Positions 1-11,310 of a DNA stretch of 64,000 nucleotides are shown piece after piece. Within the stretch, counting starts at the first letter, position 1. Every line of letters starts with the position of its first letter. The notes under the pieces were generated by a model, which saw nothing but the letters and a program-made list of their open reading frames with translations, made no database searches and was not told the origin of the DNA. This stretch comes from Molossus alvarezi (Eukaryota; Chordata; Mammalia; Chiroptera; Molossidae): contig CM073905.1 in assembly GCA_037176705.1 (NCBI GenBank), positions 32,644,986 to 32,708,985 of the forward strand. The letters run 5' to 3'. Position numbers and translations under genes: made by a program.

Positions 1-1912
1 ACACTGGTGATGGGGAGACTCGTCGGGCCAACGCTGGTTGCCTTGCCAGTCTGCGCTCCCCAAGCGCGGCTGGAGAGGTTTGCCCAACAGCTCTTCAGTT
101 TTGTGAACCTGATGTCTCTCCCTCAGTCCTTGCTGCTTGTCGTGTGGGCTGAGCCGGAAGACGGGGTGCGATTTCAAGACAAAGAAAGGCTCTCTTCCAC
201 CGTCACGGTGGCCCCCAGACTATCACCCCTCCCAAGATCTACCAGTAAAAGTCTCCCCTCTGTTACCCTGGCCCGAAATGACGACACTAGAGATTTATGT
301 AGGCTACAGCCTCCCAGCTCCGTTTTTAAAAGTGGATGTTAGTGTCACCGGGTAGCACTAGGAAAAATACAGAACTCCCTGTTGGATTTGAATTTCAGAT
401 GAACAATGAGTATTTTTCTTTTGGGGGCACACACGTACTGAAAAGATATTAGTTATTTATCTGGGATTCTAACTTAGCGGGCACCCTGCATCCTATCCGG
501 CAAAAGGCATGTTGATGCAGATTGGTTCAACTGGTTTGCTCTGCCCAGCACCAGAGCGGATGCTGACAATGGGGACAATGGGGACATCTTGGACTTTGGG
601 ATGCTGCTTTGAGGAGGACATCGTGATGTGGGCTCATTGGGCTGAGCTCAGGCTCCTTTTTTTATTTTTTCATGAGGAAGAAGAGATGGAGACACAGGGT
701 TAGTCAGTGAGGATGTAAACGCAATGGAAATGGGGTAAGTCTTAAAAAATAAGGCACCGAGATGATGCTTCCTCCTTCTCGGGCTTCAGTGTCTGGGTCT
801 TCCCTCAAAACAGCTCCCCTGGTGCCAGGCGCCTCGTTGGTACCTGCCACATGGGCACTAACCCGACAGGATGGGTGAGGAGTCCCAGACGGACCAATGG
901 CATCCAACAGGGTCACCATCGCCACCAGGCAGAGGGTGCGAAACCCAGGTTCACACGCTGGCAAAACTGTTGAGCCCTCGGGAGAAGTCTCTTGGAGGCG
1001 TTTGAGGCATTGAGGTTTCCTGTTCACCCCCAAAACCTGACGCCAGCCACCTCACCCACATACCGCCGTTCTCCTGCGGGGCCGGGAACCGTGGCTCCTT
1101 CCAGACGGCAGACGTTGACCAGGGAGGAAGTCGAGAGCCACCCTCGAACGGGGATGCCCACCTCTGTGCACTTTCCAGATGGCAGAAGGAACTCATCCAT
1201 CATGTGATGAAAATTCCCCCCGCTGTCCAGGAAGAAGGACCACGAAGTGCTTGTAAACACATGTCTGTAGGTTTAAACAAATTGCATCATTATTTTTATA
1301 CTTGGAGGGGAGGCCAGGAGAAGGGAATAGGAGGCAGGCTTTGGTGTTTGTCCCCCGGACAATACAGGCCTGGGTCTCATGCTGTTTCCGTATCTTCTGC
1401 CCAAGCCAACTGGCCAGCCCCACGGCCTTGCAACGGGAAGGGGGTGCCAGTTCCAACATTCTATTTTCATACCGTTTGATGATAAACATCACTCCAGCAG
1501 GACGAACAAAAACAGGAAGCAGCCCCCTGATTAGATAGGGACAGGGCAGCTTGTGGAGTCGAAAACAAAATGACCAAAATGACAAATGATGGCCCACGGA
1601 TGCTGCCATCCCCTTCCTGAACGGGCCAAGAATAAATGGAAAGAAGAAGTCAGGGAAGGAGTCATGACTTGGGCAGCAAGTGGGGGTGAAGGAGGTTCGC
1701 CCTGCAGCACCCCTGGGCAGGTGTCTTCCTTGAGTTGCCCCTTTGGTTAAAGACACGGGGACGGTCATCTGGTTTGGAGCCACTTCCTTTGAAAATCTTG
1801 CCTAGGAGATGGAGCGCTTTGCTTTGAAACGTGGGGGTCCTTTGACAGGCTCGGTCTCAGACCTTCAACAAAACTGAGTTGGCACCTCCCACGTCATCTG
1901 ATTACTCAAGCA
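1..1912. other. Unique sequence, no recognised feature
   Basis: I see no gene or repeat I can name here. Several frames of 60-196 codons are open (the longest on the minus strand at 1193-1783), but none has a recognisable domain, a balanced codon pattern or convincing splice sites. GC content is moderate and there is a short T-rich patch near 658-670. Confidence 0.5.
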
Positions 1913-2124
1913 CAGCAGTTCTCGAAGGGGGAGACGGTTTTGCTCCCTAGGGGGACGTATGACAATGTCTAGAGACATTGGGTTTTACACAACTGGTTAG
2001 GGGTGCTGCTTGGCATCTGAGGGCACAGCCAGGGACCTGCTGAACGTCCTGTTCCCAGAGCAGCCTTGGTGACAAAGGATTGTCCAGCCCAAAGTGCAGA
2101 GGGTAACAAAGGTGAGAAACCCTG
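1913..2124 (+). mobile_element. MER20 (hAT-Charlie DNA transposon fossil)
   Basis: Non-autonomous hAT relic in sense orientation. It begins with the diagnostic CAGcaGTTCTC terminus and ends with GTGAGAAACCCTG. Between them are GACAATGTCTAGAGACATTG, the ACAACTGG..AGGGGTGCT block and the GGATTGTCCAGCCCAAA block typical of MER20. The copy is close to full length. No clear 8-bp target duplication remains, as expected for an old insertion. Confidence 0.85.
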
Positions 2125-2140
2125 CTTGGAATAAATTAAA

Positions 2141-2564
2141 ATACAGATACAGGTATAGATATAGATGTAGATGTAGATGTAGATGTAGATGTAGGTGTAG
2201 CTGCAGGTGTAGGTGTAGATATAGACATAGACACAGATATAGATAAAGATACAGATATAGCTATAGATATAGATATGTAGATATAGATATATAAATATAG
2301 ACACAGACATAAATATACATACAGATACAGATATATATATGTATGTAGAGACATATAGATATAAACATAGACATAGATACAGATATAGCTATAGATATAG
2401 ATATGTAGATATAGACACAAATATACAGATACAGATATATATATGTATGCAGAGACATATAGATATAAACATAGACATAGATACGGATATAGATATCTGT
2501 AGATATAGACATAGATACAGGTACAGGTATAGGTGCAGGTATAAATGTAGCTACAGGAACAGGT
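2141..2564. repeat. Hexanucleotide (GATRTA)n satellite
   Basis: A 420 bp array of diverged 6-mers (GATATA, GATGTA, GACATA, GATACA). It has an inner layer of longer duplications: the stretch from about 2321 to 2386 recurs about 104 bp downstream at 2425-2490, including the ATATATATGTATG and AGAGACATATAG segments. The array starts directly behind the MER20 end. Open frames here (Tyr/Ile-rich) are repeat translations. Confidence 0.9.
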
Positions 2565-3165
2565 GTGGCCATGGACGGGTCATGCATATAGATGTAGACA
2601 TAAACACATTGCATCCATTCCACCAAGAAGGAGAAAGAGACAGAATGTCATTTCTGAGAGCAAAGTCTTCACAGGGAGAGATCACTGGAAGATGAAACGC
2701 GGACACTCCCTGATCAGGCCCCAGGGCCCCAGGGCGGCTGGGAGACACACCCACTCTGGCGAAAGGCCTGCACCCAGCGGGCAGGGACCAAGCTGGCGTG
2801 GAAGCTGCGAAGGAGCGGATGTGGCCGAGCAGACCATGTGGAGACACTAGCACCCTCTTGAGCAAAGTGTTGGACCTTTTATTCCCACCCAGTCTTTTGG
2901 AAATTCCACCCAGAGGGTCAAAGCTTTAGCACCTCCCCTTGGAAGGTGGGGATGTTTAGACTGATTGCTTTGGCCCTCGGTCAAAACTCAGTCCCATTTT
3001 AACACTCGTTACACCAGAATGAAGAACTGAGCTCGTGTCACGGCAGGAACACCCCGTTTTCATCATGACCGTCGGCTGAGAGAATACACAGATCCAGGAT
3101 GGGTCTAGCTTCACCGCCCGCTCCTGGTCATCACTACCGTGGCAAAGGCCAGCACAAACCAGAAA
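2565..3165. other. Unique sequence, no recognised feature
   Basis: Non-repetitive sequence after the hexamer array. No gene, RNA or transposon signature is seen. Confidence 0.45.
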
Positions 3166-3169
3166 CCCA

Positions 3170-3330
3170 AAGGACTGGGTTGAGTTCTCAGGCCGGTGCC
3201 GGGGCGCTGGGGTCTCTGAGCAGGTCGGACGACCTCTCTGGTTCTTGTTTTCTCATCTACAGCAACAATGTCAGCTGCCTTGCCGGCAACGGTGAGCAGA
3301 GCAGCATGTGAACGCGCTTTGTGAAATGCG
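3170..3330 (+). mobile_element. MIR SINE fragment
   Basis: A worn MIR copy, recognised from the GACGACCTCTCTGG..TTTTCTCATCTACAG core (MIR core: CTCAGTTTCCTCATCTGTAAAATGG). Highly diverged, so boundaries are soft. Confidence 0.45.
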
Positions 3331-5900
3331 AGATCCCGGTGGGTAGGTCTCTATGCAAATGTGAGCTCTTCTGCTGTGCCTCGTCCCCAGCTGCTGTGTC
3401 GCAAGGCCCGGTCGCTGCACGAGTCTCAGAAGGTGCCACTCTCCTGGGTACTTCCTTCCTGGGCAGAGGGATGGAAAAACTGTCCTCTGGGATATGTTCC
3501 TAACAGGGAGGTGTACCCCTTTGAGGTCTGATCAGGGGGAAGGAATTGACCTCTGTCTAGTCTTAGTGCTGGTCAGGTGCCCGGCACAGTTGACCCTCAG
3601 TCCACATGTACTTACCTGAAGGAGCATCCATAATTTGCCAGCCAAACTGGAAATGTTCTTTTTCTCTGTCTTACTGAAAATGTGGGCCACACTAGCCCAG
3701 CGTCTTACCCTAATTGTCTGGTGGGAGAAAGAGGTCAACTGGCTGCCCAGACACCCCTGTCCACAGCCCGCAGTGAGCAGGCTGCAGGTCCCCAGGCTGG
3801 TCCCGGGGGGGAAGCTGACCTGGAGGAGACCATCCACGTTCTGGCCAGTCCCTTGTGTGTCGTGTGGAGCTCTGTCCACCGAGCAGGACTCACACCATAA
3901 ACCGTGTTCCAGGAATGGAGGACTGGGAAGCCAAGCTGCCCGGGGATGTGGGTCATTGGGAGCAGAGAGGTCACGATGGGAGTGATGAGGCCGTGGCTAC
4001 CGCCATCCAGAGAGTGACAGTCCAGGTGCCGTGAGGAGCGCCGAGTGAGCTCCACAGGGGAGCAAAGAAGAGAGAGGCCACAGGGCCCCCGCGAGGGAGC
4101 TGCTCCCCAGTTCCCCACCCAGATCACTCAAGGTACCATTCCCTTCCTGCCTTGGGACTGAGAGTAGTCTATTAATGATGACAACTAAGAATAAAATAGT
4201 GTTATTCTCTATTACCAAGAATAACCTTACAATCAAATTCCTTTTCACTTGAACTTGAGTCAACACATCGTCTTCAAACCTCAAGGAGCCTGGATGAAAG
4301 GAGCTGTCCGAGTGAGCACCACCCCGAAGGAAAATCAACCCATCTTTAGAGAAGGGGGTCGTGGGAATGAGGACCAGAGGAGAGACTGACACTGGGCACC
4401 CTCAGGAGGCGAACCCAGTGAGCCAACCTGAGTGGCATTTCCGTAAATAAATAAAAAAAATAAGAGATCGCCTCTGTTTGATAGACTCCGAGAAGCCTGT
4501 AAAATGAGTTACGGGGTACAGTGATGTCTTTAGCTCCTTATGTCGACCCACTTACGTTCTTCCCCAAGTGGAGCTTAATTTTAGGAGACGGTTAGGCTTC
4601 AGATGCAAGCAGTACTGATTCATGTCATGCCCCAAAAGCAATGCTGCGGACCGGCTAACTTAGCGTGGCCCAGCGAGAGACCGAATGACCATTCCCGCAT
4701 CTTGCATGATGTCCGTTTCTGAATGGCCACCACACCAACCTCGGTTTAACGGACCTGTCATTTCGTCCGCCTAGCCTCCCGTGCCTAGCCTGTCTCCTAG
4801 AAGCAACTTCCCTTCTTTCTTTGGGAAACCCGGTCCACGACACGTTGATCAGGGACGCGTTCCGGGACAGCTCCGGTTCCTGTCCACATCCCATCTCAGC
4901 CCTGGCCCCCCAAGCTCGTTCCGCATGACAAATCCGGCTGGCGCGAGTCAGAAAGAAGAGGCGGTACTGGGGCGGGAAGGCAGGGCGTTGGGGCGGAGGG
5001 TGATAGTCCCGCACCCCTTCCTTTTCGGTTACTTCCAGTTTCAGAATTTAGGAATCGCGCTGTGTCTGCCACATGCCAAGTACTGAATACCATGCCAGTG
5101 ATTCAGAAACAAACAAGACACGATGCTTGTGCCCAGGACGCCCTGTCAGGGAGGCGGACAAATAAAGATATCTCAGTACAGGGTGGACACTGTTGGGAGG
5201 GGCAGGGACAGCTTCTTGGGGAAGAAGATGCTCAGGATGTCAGGGAAGGGGAGGAGGGAACTCGGGGTTTCTGTGCAAAACAACACAGCCCACCCCCACG
5301 TGGTCCTGGTTTTAGGACTGACCGGCTGGGCCATTCTGATGACCCTCTTCCTAGTGTCCGCCGCTGCCCCTTCTGTTGGCCTTCCAAAAGCCACGTGGTT
5401 AAATTCTGCTGCAGAACAGCGATCAGGGAAAGTAATTGACGGAGATTAAGCTACGGGCAGGCTGTATAGATCATGGGCCCAGATCTAATTCCTGCCCGGT
5501 CCACTCAATTACGTGGGAGCTCCTTACTGGAGAAGCAGGTGTAGTTACTGTAAATAAGTTCAGGTTTGGGCACGGATGTCACTGGGTAACTGCATTTGCC
5601 CTGCCTGGGTGATACATAAGGAAACCGTCAGCAGTGTGACGGTTGAGCGTGCAGAGACGTGGCTAGCCATTCCTGACAGCTGGTCTCTAAGTGACCTACG
5701 GGTGCCCTCGCTGGGAAAACCAACTTAGCGTTCCCTTGACACGCACTGCTGGATTGTACACCGATCGGGAAATAGACAAGGAAAAAATCAGTGGCTGCCT
5801 CCACCAACAAGGCTGTAGGACAGGCATCGGCGGGCTTGCGATGACCGTGGGATGGGGAGACCAGGCTGGACACGTGGAACATGAGTTTTCGGTCAGGAGT
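3331..5900. other. Unique sequence, no recognised feature
   Basis: About 2.6 kb without a gene or confident repeat. A splice-donor-like sequence (CAGGTAAGTAC on the minus strand) lies at about 3610-3620, but no matching exon frame with protein-like composition abuts it. Short AT-rich patches at 4165-4210 and 4440-4465. Confidence 0.45.
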
Positions 5901-5904
5901 TAAT

Positions 5905-6115
5905 ATCAGTGCCACGGGGCAGAATGTTTCCCAGCTCTGCAACCTCAGGCCAGGTTAAACCTCTCTGAGCCTCACTTCCTATCTCTGCAAATGGGATCAT
6001 CATTCACTCCTCCGTCACGGAGCCCTGGCGGGTCTGACGTGGGGGAACGCGTGTAAAATCCTACAGCTTTTGCAAAGTGCAGCACATACCTGAGTCACCA
6101 TCATGAGCAAAACTT
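5905..6115 (+). mobile_element. MIR SINE
   Basis: Sense MIR with the conserved core AACCTCTCTGAGCCTCACTTCC followed by CTCTGCAAATGGGATCATCA. The 3' part contains AAAGTGCAGCACATACCTGAGT. Confidence 0.7.
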
Positions 6116-6199
6116 GGGAGACATGGTGAGAGGTGGGGAGATTTGGCTGGATTCGGTTATGAAACTGTGAGAAAAATAAGCCAACAACATCAAAGTTAT

Positions 6200-6360
6200 T
6201 CTGACCAAGAGTACATACTTCCTGTTATCAGCTGAGTATGTTCCGGGGATCTAATGTACAGCGTGGTGATGATAGTTACTACTGTACTGTATGCTTGAAG
6301 GTTCCTGAGAGCATAGATCTCAAACATGCTCAACACATAAATGTCACGGTAACTAGGAGA
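6200..6360 (+). mobile_element. L1 3' UTR fragment
   Basis: Matches the old L1M 3' UTR: GTTCCGGGGATCTAATGTACAGC, then a GTGATGATAGTTACTACTGTACTGTATGCTTGAA block (shown only in part), then an ATCTCAAA..GCTCA block. Only the extreme 3' portion survives. A second, longer L1 fragment in the same orientation starts about 150 bp downstream. Confidence 0.75.
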
Positions 6361-6374
6361 TATAAGTTAAGTCA

Positions 6375-6470
6375 CTTTCCTGAGGTTTGGAGCTGGTAAG
6401 CAGCAAACTGAGGTGTGAGTACTTTTTGATTCGGAGTTTAGATCCATGTGACAGTGTCTTCCGATTCCTT
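6375..6470 (-). mobile_element. Probable MIR fragment
   Basis: Contains AAGTCACTTTCCTGAGG..AGCTGGTAAGCAGC, similar to the antisense MIR core segment. Short and diverged. Confidence 0.35.
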
Positions 6471-6509
6471 TCTATGTTTGATCAACTTGCAAGAATCAAA
6501 AGGGAATTT

Positions 6510-6866
6510 AGCATAAAGAAAATATAGTATATACGTAGAGTGGAATATTACTCAGCTTAAAAAAAAAGAGGAAATCCAGCCACATGTACCACCATGGGTG
6601 AACCTGGAGGACACAATGCTCGATGAAATAAGCCAGACACAGAAGGACAGAGAGTCTGTGATTCCACTTCTGTGCGGAATCTATAATAGCCAGGCTCACA
6701 GAAGCAGAGCGTAGAACGGGGGCTGCCGAAGGGCAAGAGTAGTGGAATAGGAACGATTCTTCAATGTGTACAATGTCTCAGTTATGCAAGATGAGTAAGT
6801 TCTAAGACCCCCTGTACAATATCACACCTGTAGTTAACAATACCATGCTGCACACTTCAAAATGCA
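6510..6866 (+). mobile_element. L1 ORF2 end and 3' UTR fragment
   Basis: Sense L1M relic. It starts with the end of ORF2 (GTGGAATATTACTCAGC, then GGGTGAACCTGGAGGACA and GAAATAAGCCAGACACAGAA) and runs into the 3' UTR (TCAGTTATGCAAGATGAGTAA, AACAATACCATGCTGCACAC). The coding part is broken by frameshifts and stops. A VES SINE inserted at its 3' edge. Confidence 0.85.
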
Positions 6867-6869
6867 TGA

Positions 6870-7062
6870 AGTCCAGCCGGTGTGGCTCAGTGGTTGAGCA
6901 TTGACCTATGTACCAAGAAGTCACCGGTTTGATTCCCAGTCAGGGCACATGCCCAGGTTGTGGGCCAAATCCCCAGTGGGAGGGCATGCAGGAGGTGGCC
7001 AATCGATGTTCTCTCTCATTGATGTTTCTATCTCTCTCTCTAAACAATAAAGAAAAAAATTT
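6870..7062 (+). mobile_element. VES SINE (GTGTGGCTCAG type)
   Basis: tRNA-derived bat SINE. A box-like TGGCTCAGTGGTTGAGC near 6881, B box-like GGTTTGATTCCC near 6926, pyrimidine-rich body, then an A-rich tail after AAACAATAAAG. Imperfect target duplication: AATGCATGAAGT before and AATGCATTGAAAGT after, placing it in the tail of the L1 fragment. Confidence 0.93.
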
Positions 7063-7184
7063 CTTTTAATGCATTGAAAGTCATGCTAAATGTTCTTATT
7101 AAAATTTTAAAATAGGGACTTAGTCTCCCCAAGGAATAAATGTTGAACCTAGAGGCAAAATATTTAACTTTGTGAACCCTTAAT

Positions 7185-7345
7185 ACCTTCAACTGGTAAA
7201 TGGGAATAAAACAGTAGTTACTTTAGAGGGTCATCTGAGGATTGAATGATATAACCCACGCACAGTGTTCGGCATAGTGCCTGGAACATACTAAAAGCCC
7301 AACTAATGCTTGTTGTTAATGTTTTGTTTTGTTTTTTAATTATCA
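7185..7345 (+). mobile_element. MIR SINE
   Basis: The 3' half of MIR: GGTCATCTGAGGATTGAATGATATA, then GTGCCTGGAACATACTAAAAGC. It ends in a T-rich ATTATCATCAGCATCATC stretch like the MIR tail. Confidence 0.75.
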
Positions 7346-8534
7346 TCAGCATCATCCTCATTACTCCGGTGCCCACAAAGGCTGCCAAGAATTGATGTTC
7401 TCCGATCACATCCTCCTCTGCACAGCAAAACCCTCCAGCCAACTCAAGCTAAACGTTTGACAGGCAAGTCAAGATCTCCATCCCCACCTTGGAAGAAGAA
7501 ATATTCAATAAACTTCACCATCTAATAAACCCTTCAAGGGACCTGAGGGGTTTGAAAACTCTTCAAACTGAAAATCATAAAAGCAAGTTATTGTCTCCTA
7601 TCTAACAACAGTGCGGCTAGAATGTCAACCACGTTCTACTTCTCAGGATGAACAAAGCTCGAATCAAGTTTTGGCAAGTTTGCTGAGACTATCTCTACTG
7701 ATAGATAGGTAGATAGATAGATACTAGGATCTCATAACATGACATCTTCCCTTCACATCTGACATCTTGCAGCAGGATCATAGACAGGGTGCTTTTTCCG
7801 AAATGCTGCAGGGGCTTCATCGGTTTTCCTCGGGGCCCCTCTTAATCCTTTGATACACAAATCATCCTTGTTTGAAGCACCTGTCATGTCAACGGGTCTG
7901 ATGCTACCACATTCTCATCCATCAAATGCTCTGCTTGTAATTAGAACCGCTCTCCAGCAACATTTTCATCCACTTTATGAAATCCTGCATCTTTTGCAAG
8001 ATTTGCAAGTCCGCTTTGCAGTCTGTTTGCATTGTGTTTGCATAGCACGCTCAGACACTAAGCATCTGGTGATCTACGAGGGAGTGTCCGATAGAGGTGC
8101 TCATGCCCTGGTGGGTGGTGATGCTTTAGTATCATGGGTGGGGTGAGTTGTCTGGGGCAGGAATGTGTGTCTACATGATGAGTTTCTTGGTAATTATTTT
8201 CATATCATGACAATGTTTGCTTTTCTACAAACTCTTCATCACATGAGTTTAGACAATGAATTTCCAATGAATAAGCGCTCCTTAATGCGGGTGCTCAACC
8301 TTGAGTGCACAAGATACCATCTGGTGTTTGCTGCAGGTAATCCTCCTGGCTTGAGCTGGACCGAGTGAGTCTCCATCCACAAAAACAAATATTTCTGAAC
8401 TAAACCCTCCAGACACGGGAGTTCTCGCATTCACTTTGTATTGCATATGAGTTACTGAGTTCAGACTTGCTAGAATTGTTTACATGTCAAAAAATGGATT
8501 TGATGATATTCTCAGTAATAATTCCTTATAGATA
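7346..8534. other. Unique sequence with a TTTGCA cluster
   Basis: No gene or named repeat. A small GATA run lies at 7699-7722. Positions 7991-8042 carry five TTTGCA hexamers spaced 9, 13, 11 and 11 bp apart. Two frames are open on the plus strand (7850-8146 and 8165-8368) but neither resembles a known protein. Confidence 0.5.
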
Positions 8535-8940
8535 CAGTCATGCACCTTACAACGATGTTTCTGTCAATGATGGAGCGCATGTATGATGGTACACCACATA
8601 GCCAATAATGCATTTGTCAGAACATACCCCCATCTTTTTTTTTTAATCCTTACCCAAGGATATATTTTTATTAATTTTCAGAGCGAAAGAGAGAGAGAGA
8701 AACATCAATGTGAGAGAGAAACATCAATTGGTTGCCTCCCATATGTGCCCTGACAGGGGATCAAACCTGCAACCTAGGTGCGTGCCCTGACTGGGAATCA
8801 AACCCACAACCTTTTGGTGTACGGGATGATACGCCAATCAAAAAAGTCACCTGCCCAGGGCCCCATCCCCATCTTTAGTGGCGATGACTGTAGCTGAATA
8901 GCGCTGCACACCATACAAAGGGTGTTTATAGGCACAGGGT
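8535..8940 (+). mobile_element. Tigger-like DNA transposon end, interrupted
   Basis: CAGTCATGCACCTTACAACGA..TTTCTGTCAATGATGGA..GTATGATGGT resembles the terminal inverted repeat of a Tigger/pogo-type element. The match resumes after the VES insertion (about 8877-8940). Only one end is recognised. Confidence 0.5.
8638..8866 (-). mobile_element. VES SINE, antisense
   Basis: Reverse-oriented VES: T-rich tail, TAATCCTTACCCAAGGATAT, GAGAGAGAGAAACATCAATG, then the head ending in CTGCCCAGGG. Target duplication CCCCATCTTT at 8628-8637 and 8867-8876. It splits the Tigger-like element, so it is the younger insertion. An internal ACATCAATGTGAGAGAGAA segment is partly duplicated. Confidence 0.92.
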
Positions 8941-9074
8941 CTTCATTATATAAGAATTTCTTATACAATTCTAACACAGAAATGAAGTTATTTCTGGAAG
9001 CAAAAACTTGTTTATAATATAAACAATTCGTAAGTAAATGGCCCTTATAAAATTAATTCTCCTCTAAACCTCAT

Positions 9075-9175
9075 TCCCCACATAATTGACTCATTTGTTG
9101 ACCTGGAACAAATCATTTCACCTCTCTTGAATTCAGTTGCCTCATGGGTAAACTAAAGATAACATTAGCCCAAAT
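9075..9175 (+). mobile_element. MIR SINE fragment
   Basis: GACCTGGAACAAATCATTTCACC, TCAGTTGCCTCATGGGTAAA and AAGATAACATTAG match the MIR core in sense orientation. Confidence 0.65.
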
Positions 9176-9294
9176 CGAAGATTTGCATGTTAGCTGGGAT
9201 AGAGCATGGGGAAGCTTTTTAAGAACCAGACAATTACCACTCAATATCAGTTTTCGTTTTTTATCGTATTAATACAATCAATGGATTATAGTTA

Positions 9295-9690
9295 GGATGC
9301 CTATTTCCAGCCTCCCTTGCAGCTACGTGGGAAGATGTGATTATGTTCTGGCCGATAGGGCAGATAATAATAGGTGCAATATCCCAGTCTTGCCCTTAGA
9401 ACAAATGGGAATTTCTTTCCTGCCTTCATTTTTCTTTTTCCACCAGCTAGACTTGGTGGTGAAATGCCTAGAAAAATGTCAACAAGGAAAACACACTAAG
9501 GATGATGAAGAAAAAAGAAGAAATCTGAGCTGCTTTAAAAAAAGACGCCAAGGTTTAGAGTTGCCACACCAACCAGCATGGTCTCTACGTCCAAGAGGAA
9601 TAAGTATCTACTTCATGTAGGGTACAGTTATTTGAGGTTACTCCTCCAGCTCTGAACTATACCCTGCCTAACACAGCGTCATTGTTCTTT
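9295..9690 (+). mobile_element. LTR-like ancient repeat (family unsure)
   Basis: The opening CCAGCCTCCCTTGCAGCTACG..GATGTGATTATGTTCTGGCC and the closing AACTATACCCTGCCTAACACAG resemble a widespread mammalian LTR-derived repeat. The middle is A-rich and diverged. A 107-codon open frame lies inside but looks like chance. Confidence 0.4.
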
Positions 9691-9774
9691 CATCTGCCAC
9701 ACAATTAAATATACCTCCATTATGCAACTCCGACGTGCAAGACAAATAAATTGAAGACAGTATCAAGGAGCGGC

Positions 9775-10030
9775 TGAAAACAGGAGTTCTGAAATTAGAT
9801 TAACTTTCTTCAAATCTGCCTCTACCACTTCCTGGTAATGTGATAAGTGAAAATAATAAGCGGTAACCTATCTAAACGTTGAAATTCTAACCTATAAATT
9901 GGATATAATAAGAGTAGCTACCTCATGGGATTAATGTAAGTTTTAATGATAGAAGGCTTAATCAGATAATATGTGGAAAGCACTTAGCACAAGTTACCAA
10001 GCATTCAATAAATGTTCATTGTTTCTATTA
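9775..10030 (+). mobile_element. MIR SINE, near full length
   Basis: Sense MIR: CTGCCTCTACCACTTCCTGG near the 5' side, then an AT-rich core, GTAGCTACCTCATGGGATTAA, GTGGAAAGCACTTAGCACAAG and CAATAAATGTTCATTG at the 3' end. Confidence 0.8.
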
Positions 10031-10339
10031 AAGGGATAGTTGTTTTAAGGGCTGGAAGAAGCCCCAGTGCTAAGTTCAGTTTGGGGAGCTGAAGCTAAAG
10101 TGATGCTGCTAGGGGCTTGTTCGTCCAAGTCTTGGCTCATCCAATAAGTGCATTCCCTTCTGAAATGTGAACTTGCTTTCTTTTCCCCTTAGAAAGTTTC
10201 CAAATTTTCAAATGAAGAAAAAAATATTGAAAGACCGTGATTGCTCACCCTTTTGGATTCACTTTGGATTTGGGAGGGCCAGGCAATAATCGGGGGCCCC
10301 ATCTTTCCAAGGCAGCAGGATTATGCTGGAGTCTCACCA

Positions 10340-10735
10340 TTTGTGCCAACCGTGTGCACGGTCCAAATCATAGGGAACTACATCTCCCAAGCTCCTTTGC
10401 CTTCTAGCTTCCTGTCAGGCTCAGCCAATGGAAGGCACTGGTGGAAGACTGAAGGGAGGGAAAAGGAAGCAGTTGCAGCTACTGCTACTCTATGACTTTG
10501 GTTCCATTTGGGAGTCTTGGCTCCTGGACTCTAGTAATACAAGCTCCACTGTTTATCTCTTTCCCCAGGGGGTAGTAGTGATTCCTGCCATTGGTCATCT
10601 CTGAGTTGCCTCACTTTCCTGTTTGCCTCCTCAGCTCTTCCATCACCGATGAATTCAATTCCCGGCATTAAATTCTCTCTGCTTGAAGGACCTTTAATGA
10701 TGTCTGCTTTCAGTCCAGACCCGGACAGATAAAAA
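10340..10735 (+). mobile_element. LTR-like ancient repeat (family unsure)
   Basis: GGAACTACATCTCCCAAGC, CTTCCTGTCAGGCTCAGCCAA and AGTTGCCTCACTTTCCTGTTTG match a common mammalian repeat that I remember as LTR-derived. It ends near CCAGACCCGGACAGATA. The exact family is not certain. Confidence 0.4.
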
Positions 10736-11094
10736 AATGGTCACTCCAACGCCGAATACGCTGCCTCTGTGTGCTGGGGTTCAATGCACCTTTGTTGGGT
10801 GAATAAATGCTTGGAAGATGCTAACATAATCCTCTGACCACTCTGAGGAGCTGTGAAGCTACAAGCTCCCTTTATAAGACACTCGCTTCTGCTCGCAAAA
10901 CATCTTGGCTGGTTAAACCCCTCAATACATATCGGAAGGTTCAATCTACAAATCTCCATTTCCAGTCTGGTCCCCCGAGGTAGTAAATCTCAAGCCCCTC
11001 AGGTCCTGAACTCCCAAAGGCAGCGAAGAATTTCTGCTGGAGATGCTCTCTTCATAAAAGGATCCAGCTGAGCAGGAAAGATGAGGGGCCAGAG

Positions 11095-11310
11095 AAGAAG
11101 AGCGGGTAGAAAAAGCACAACTTCTCCCCGAGAAGCTGTTTATCTTCAGACAGTCCCCGTGACACTGCCGAGGAAGAGCCTAGTGCTTTTAATATTTGTA
11201 AATATCTGTTTGGCCCCCAGAGCTCCTTCCCATGGAAACAGCTAATAAACCAAGCTGCCTGAGTTTATTCCTCGGGCCAAGGCACATTCCAGGGCCTGAT
11301 TACGTTGCTG
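11095..11310. other. Candidate conserved noncoding block
   Basis: Unique, repeat-free AT-rich block in GC-rich surroundings: AGTGCTTTTAATATTTGTAAATATC, CATGGAAACAGCTAATAAACC and GATTACGTTGCTGTTTTATTATG segments (each partial). Homeobox- and forkhead-like motifs are frequent. Conservation itself cannot be judged from one sequence. Confidence 0.25.

Noticed and set aside
1193..1783. 196-codon minus-strand open frame
   Set aside because: No recognisable protein; low-information composition.
3605..3625. Strong minus-strand donor-like CAGGTAAGTAC
   Set aside because: The adjoining sequence shows no protein-like frame, so an exon is not supported.
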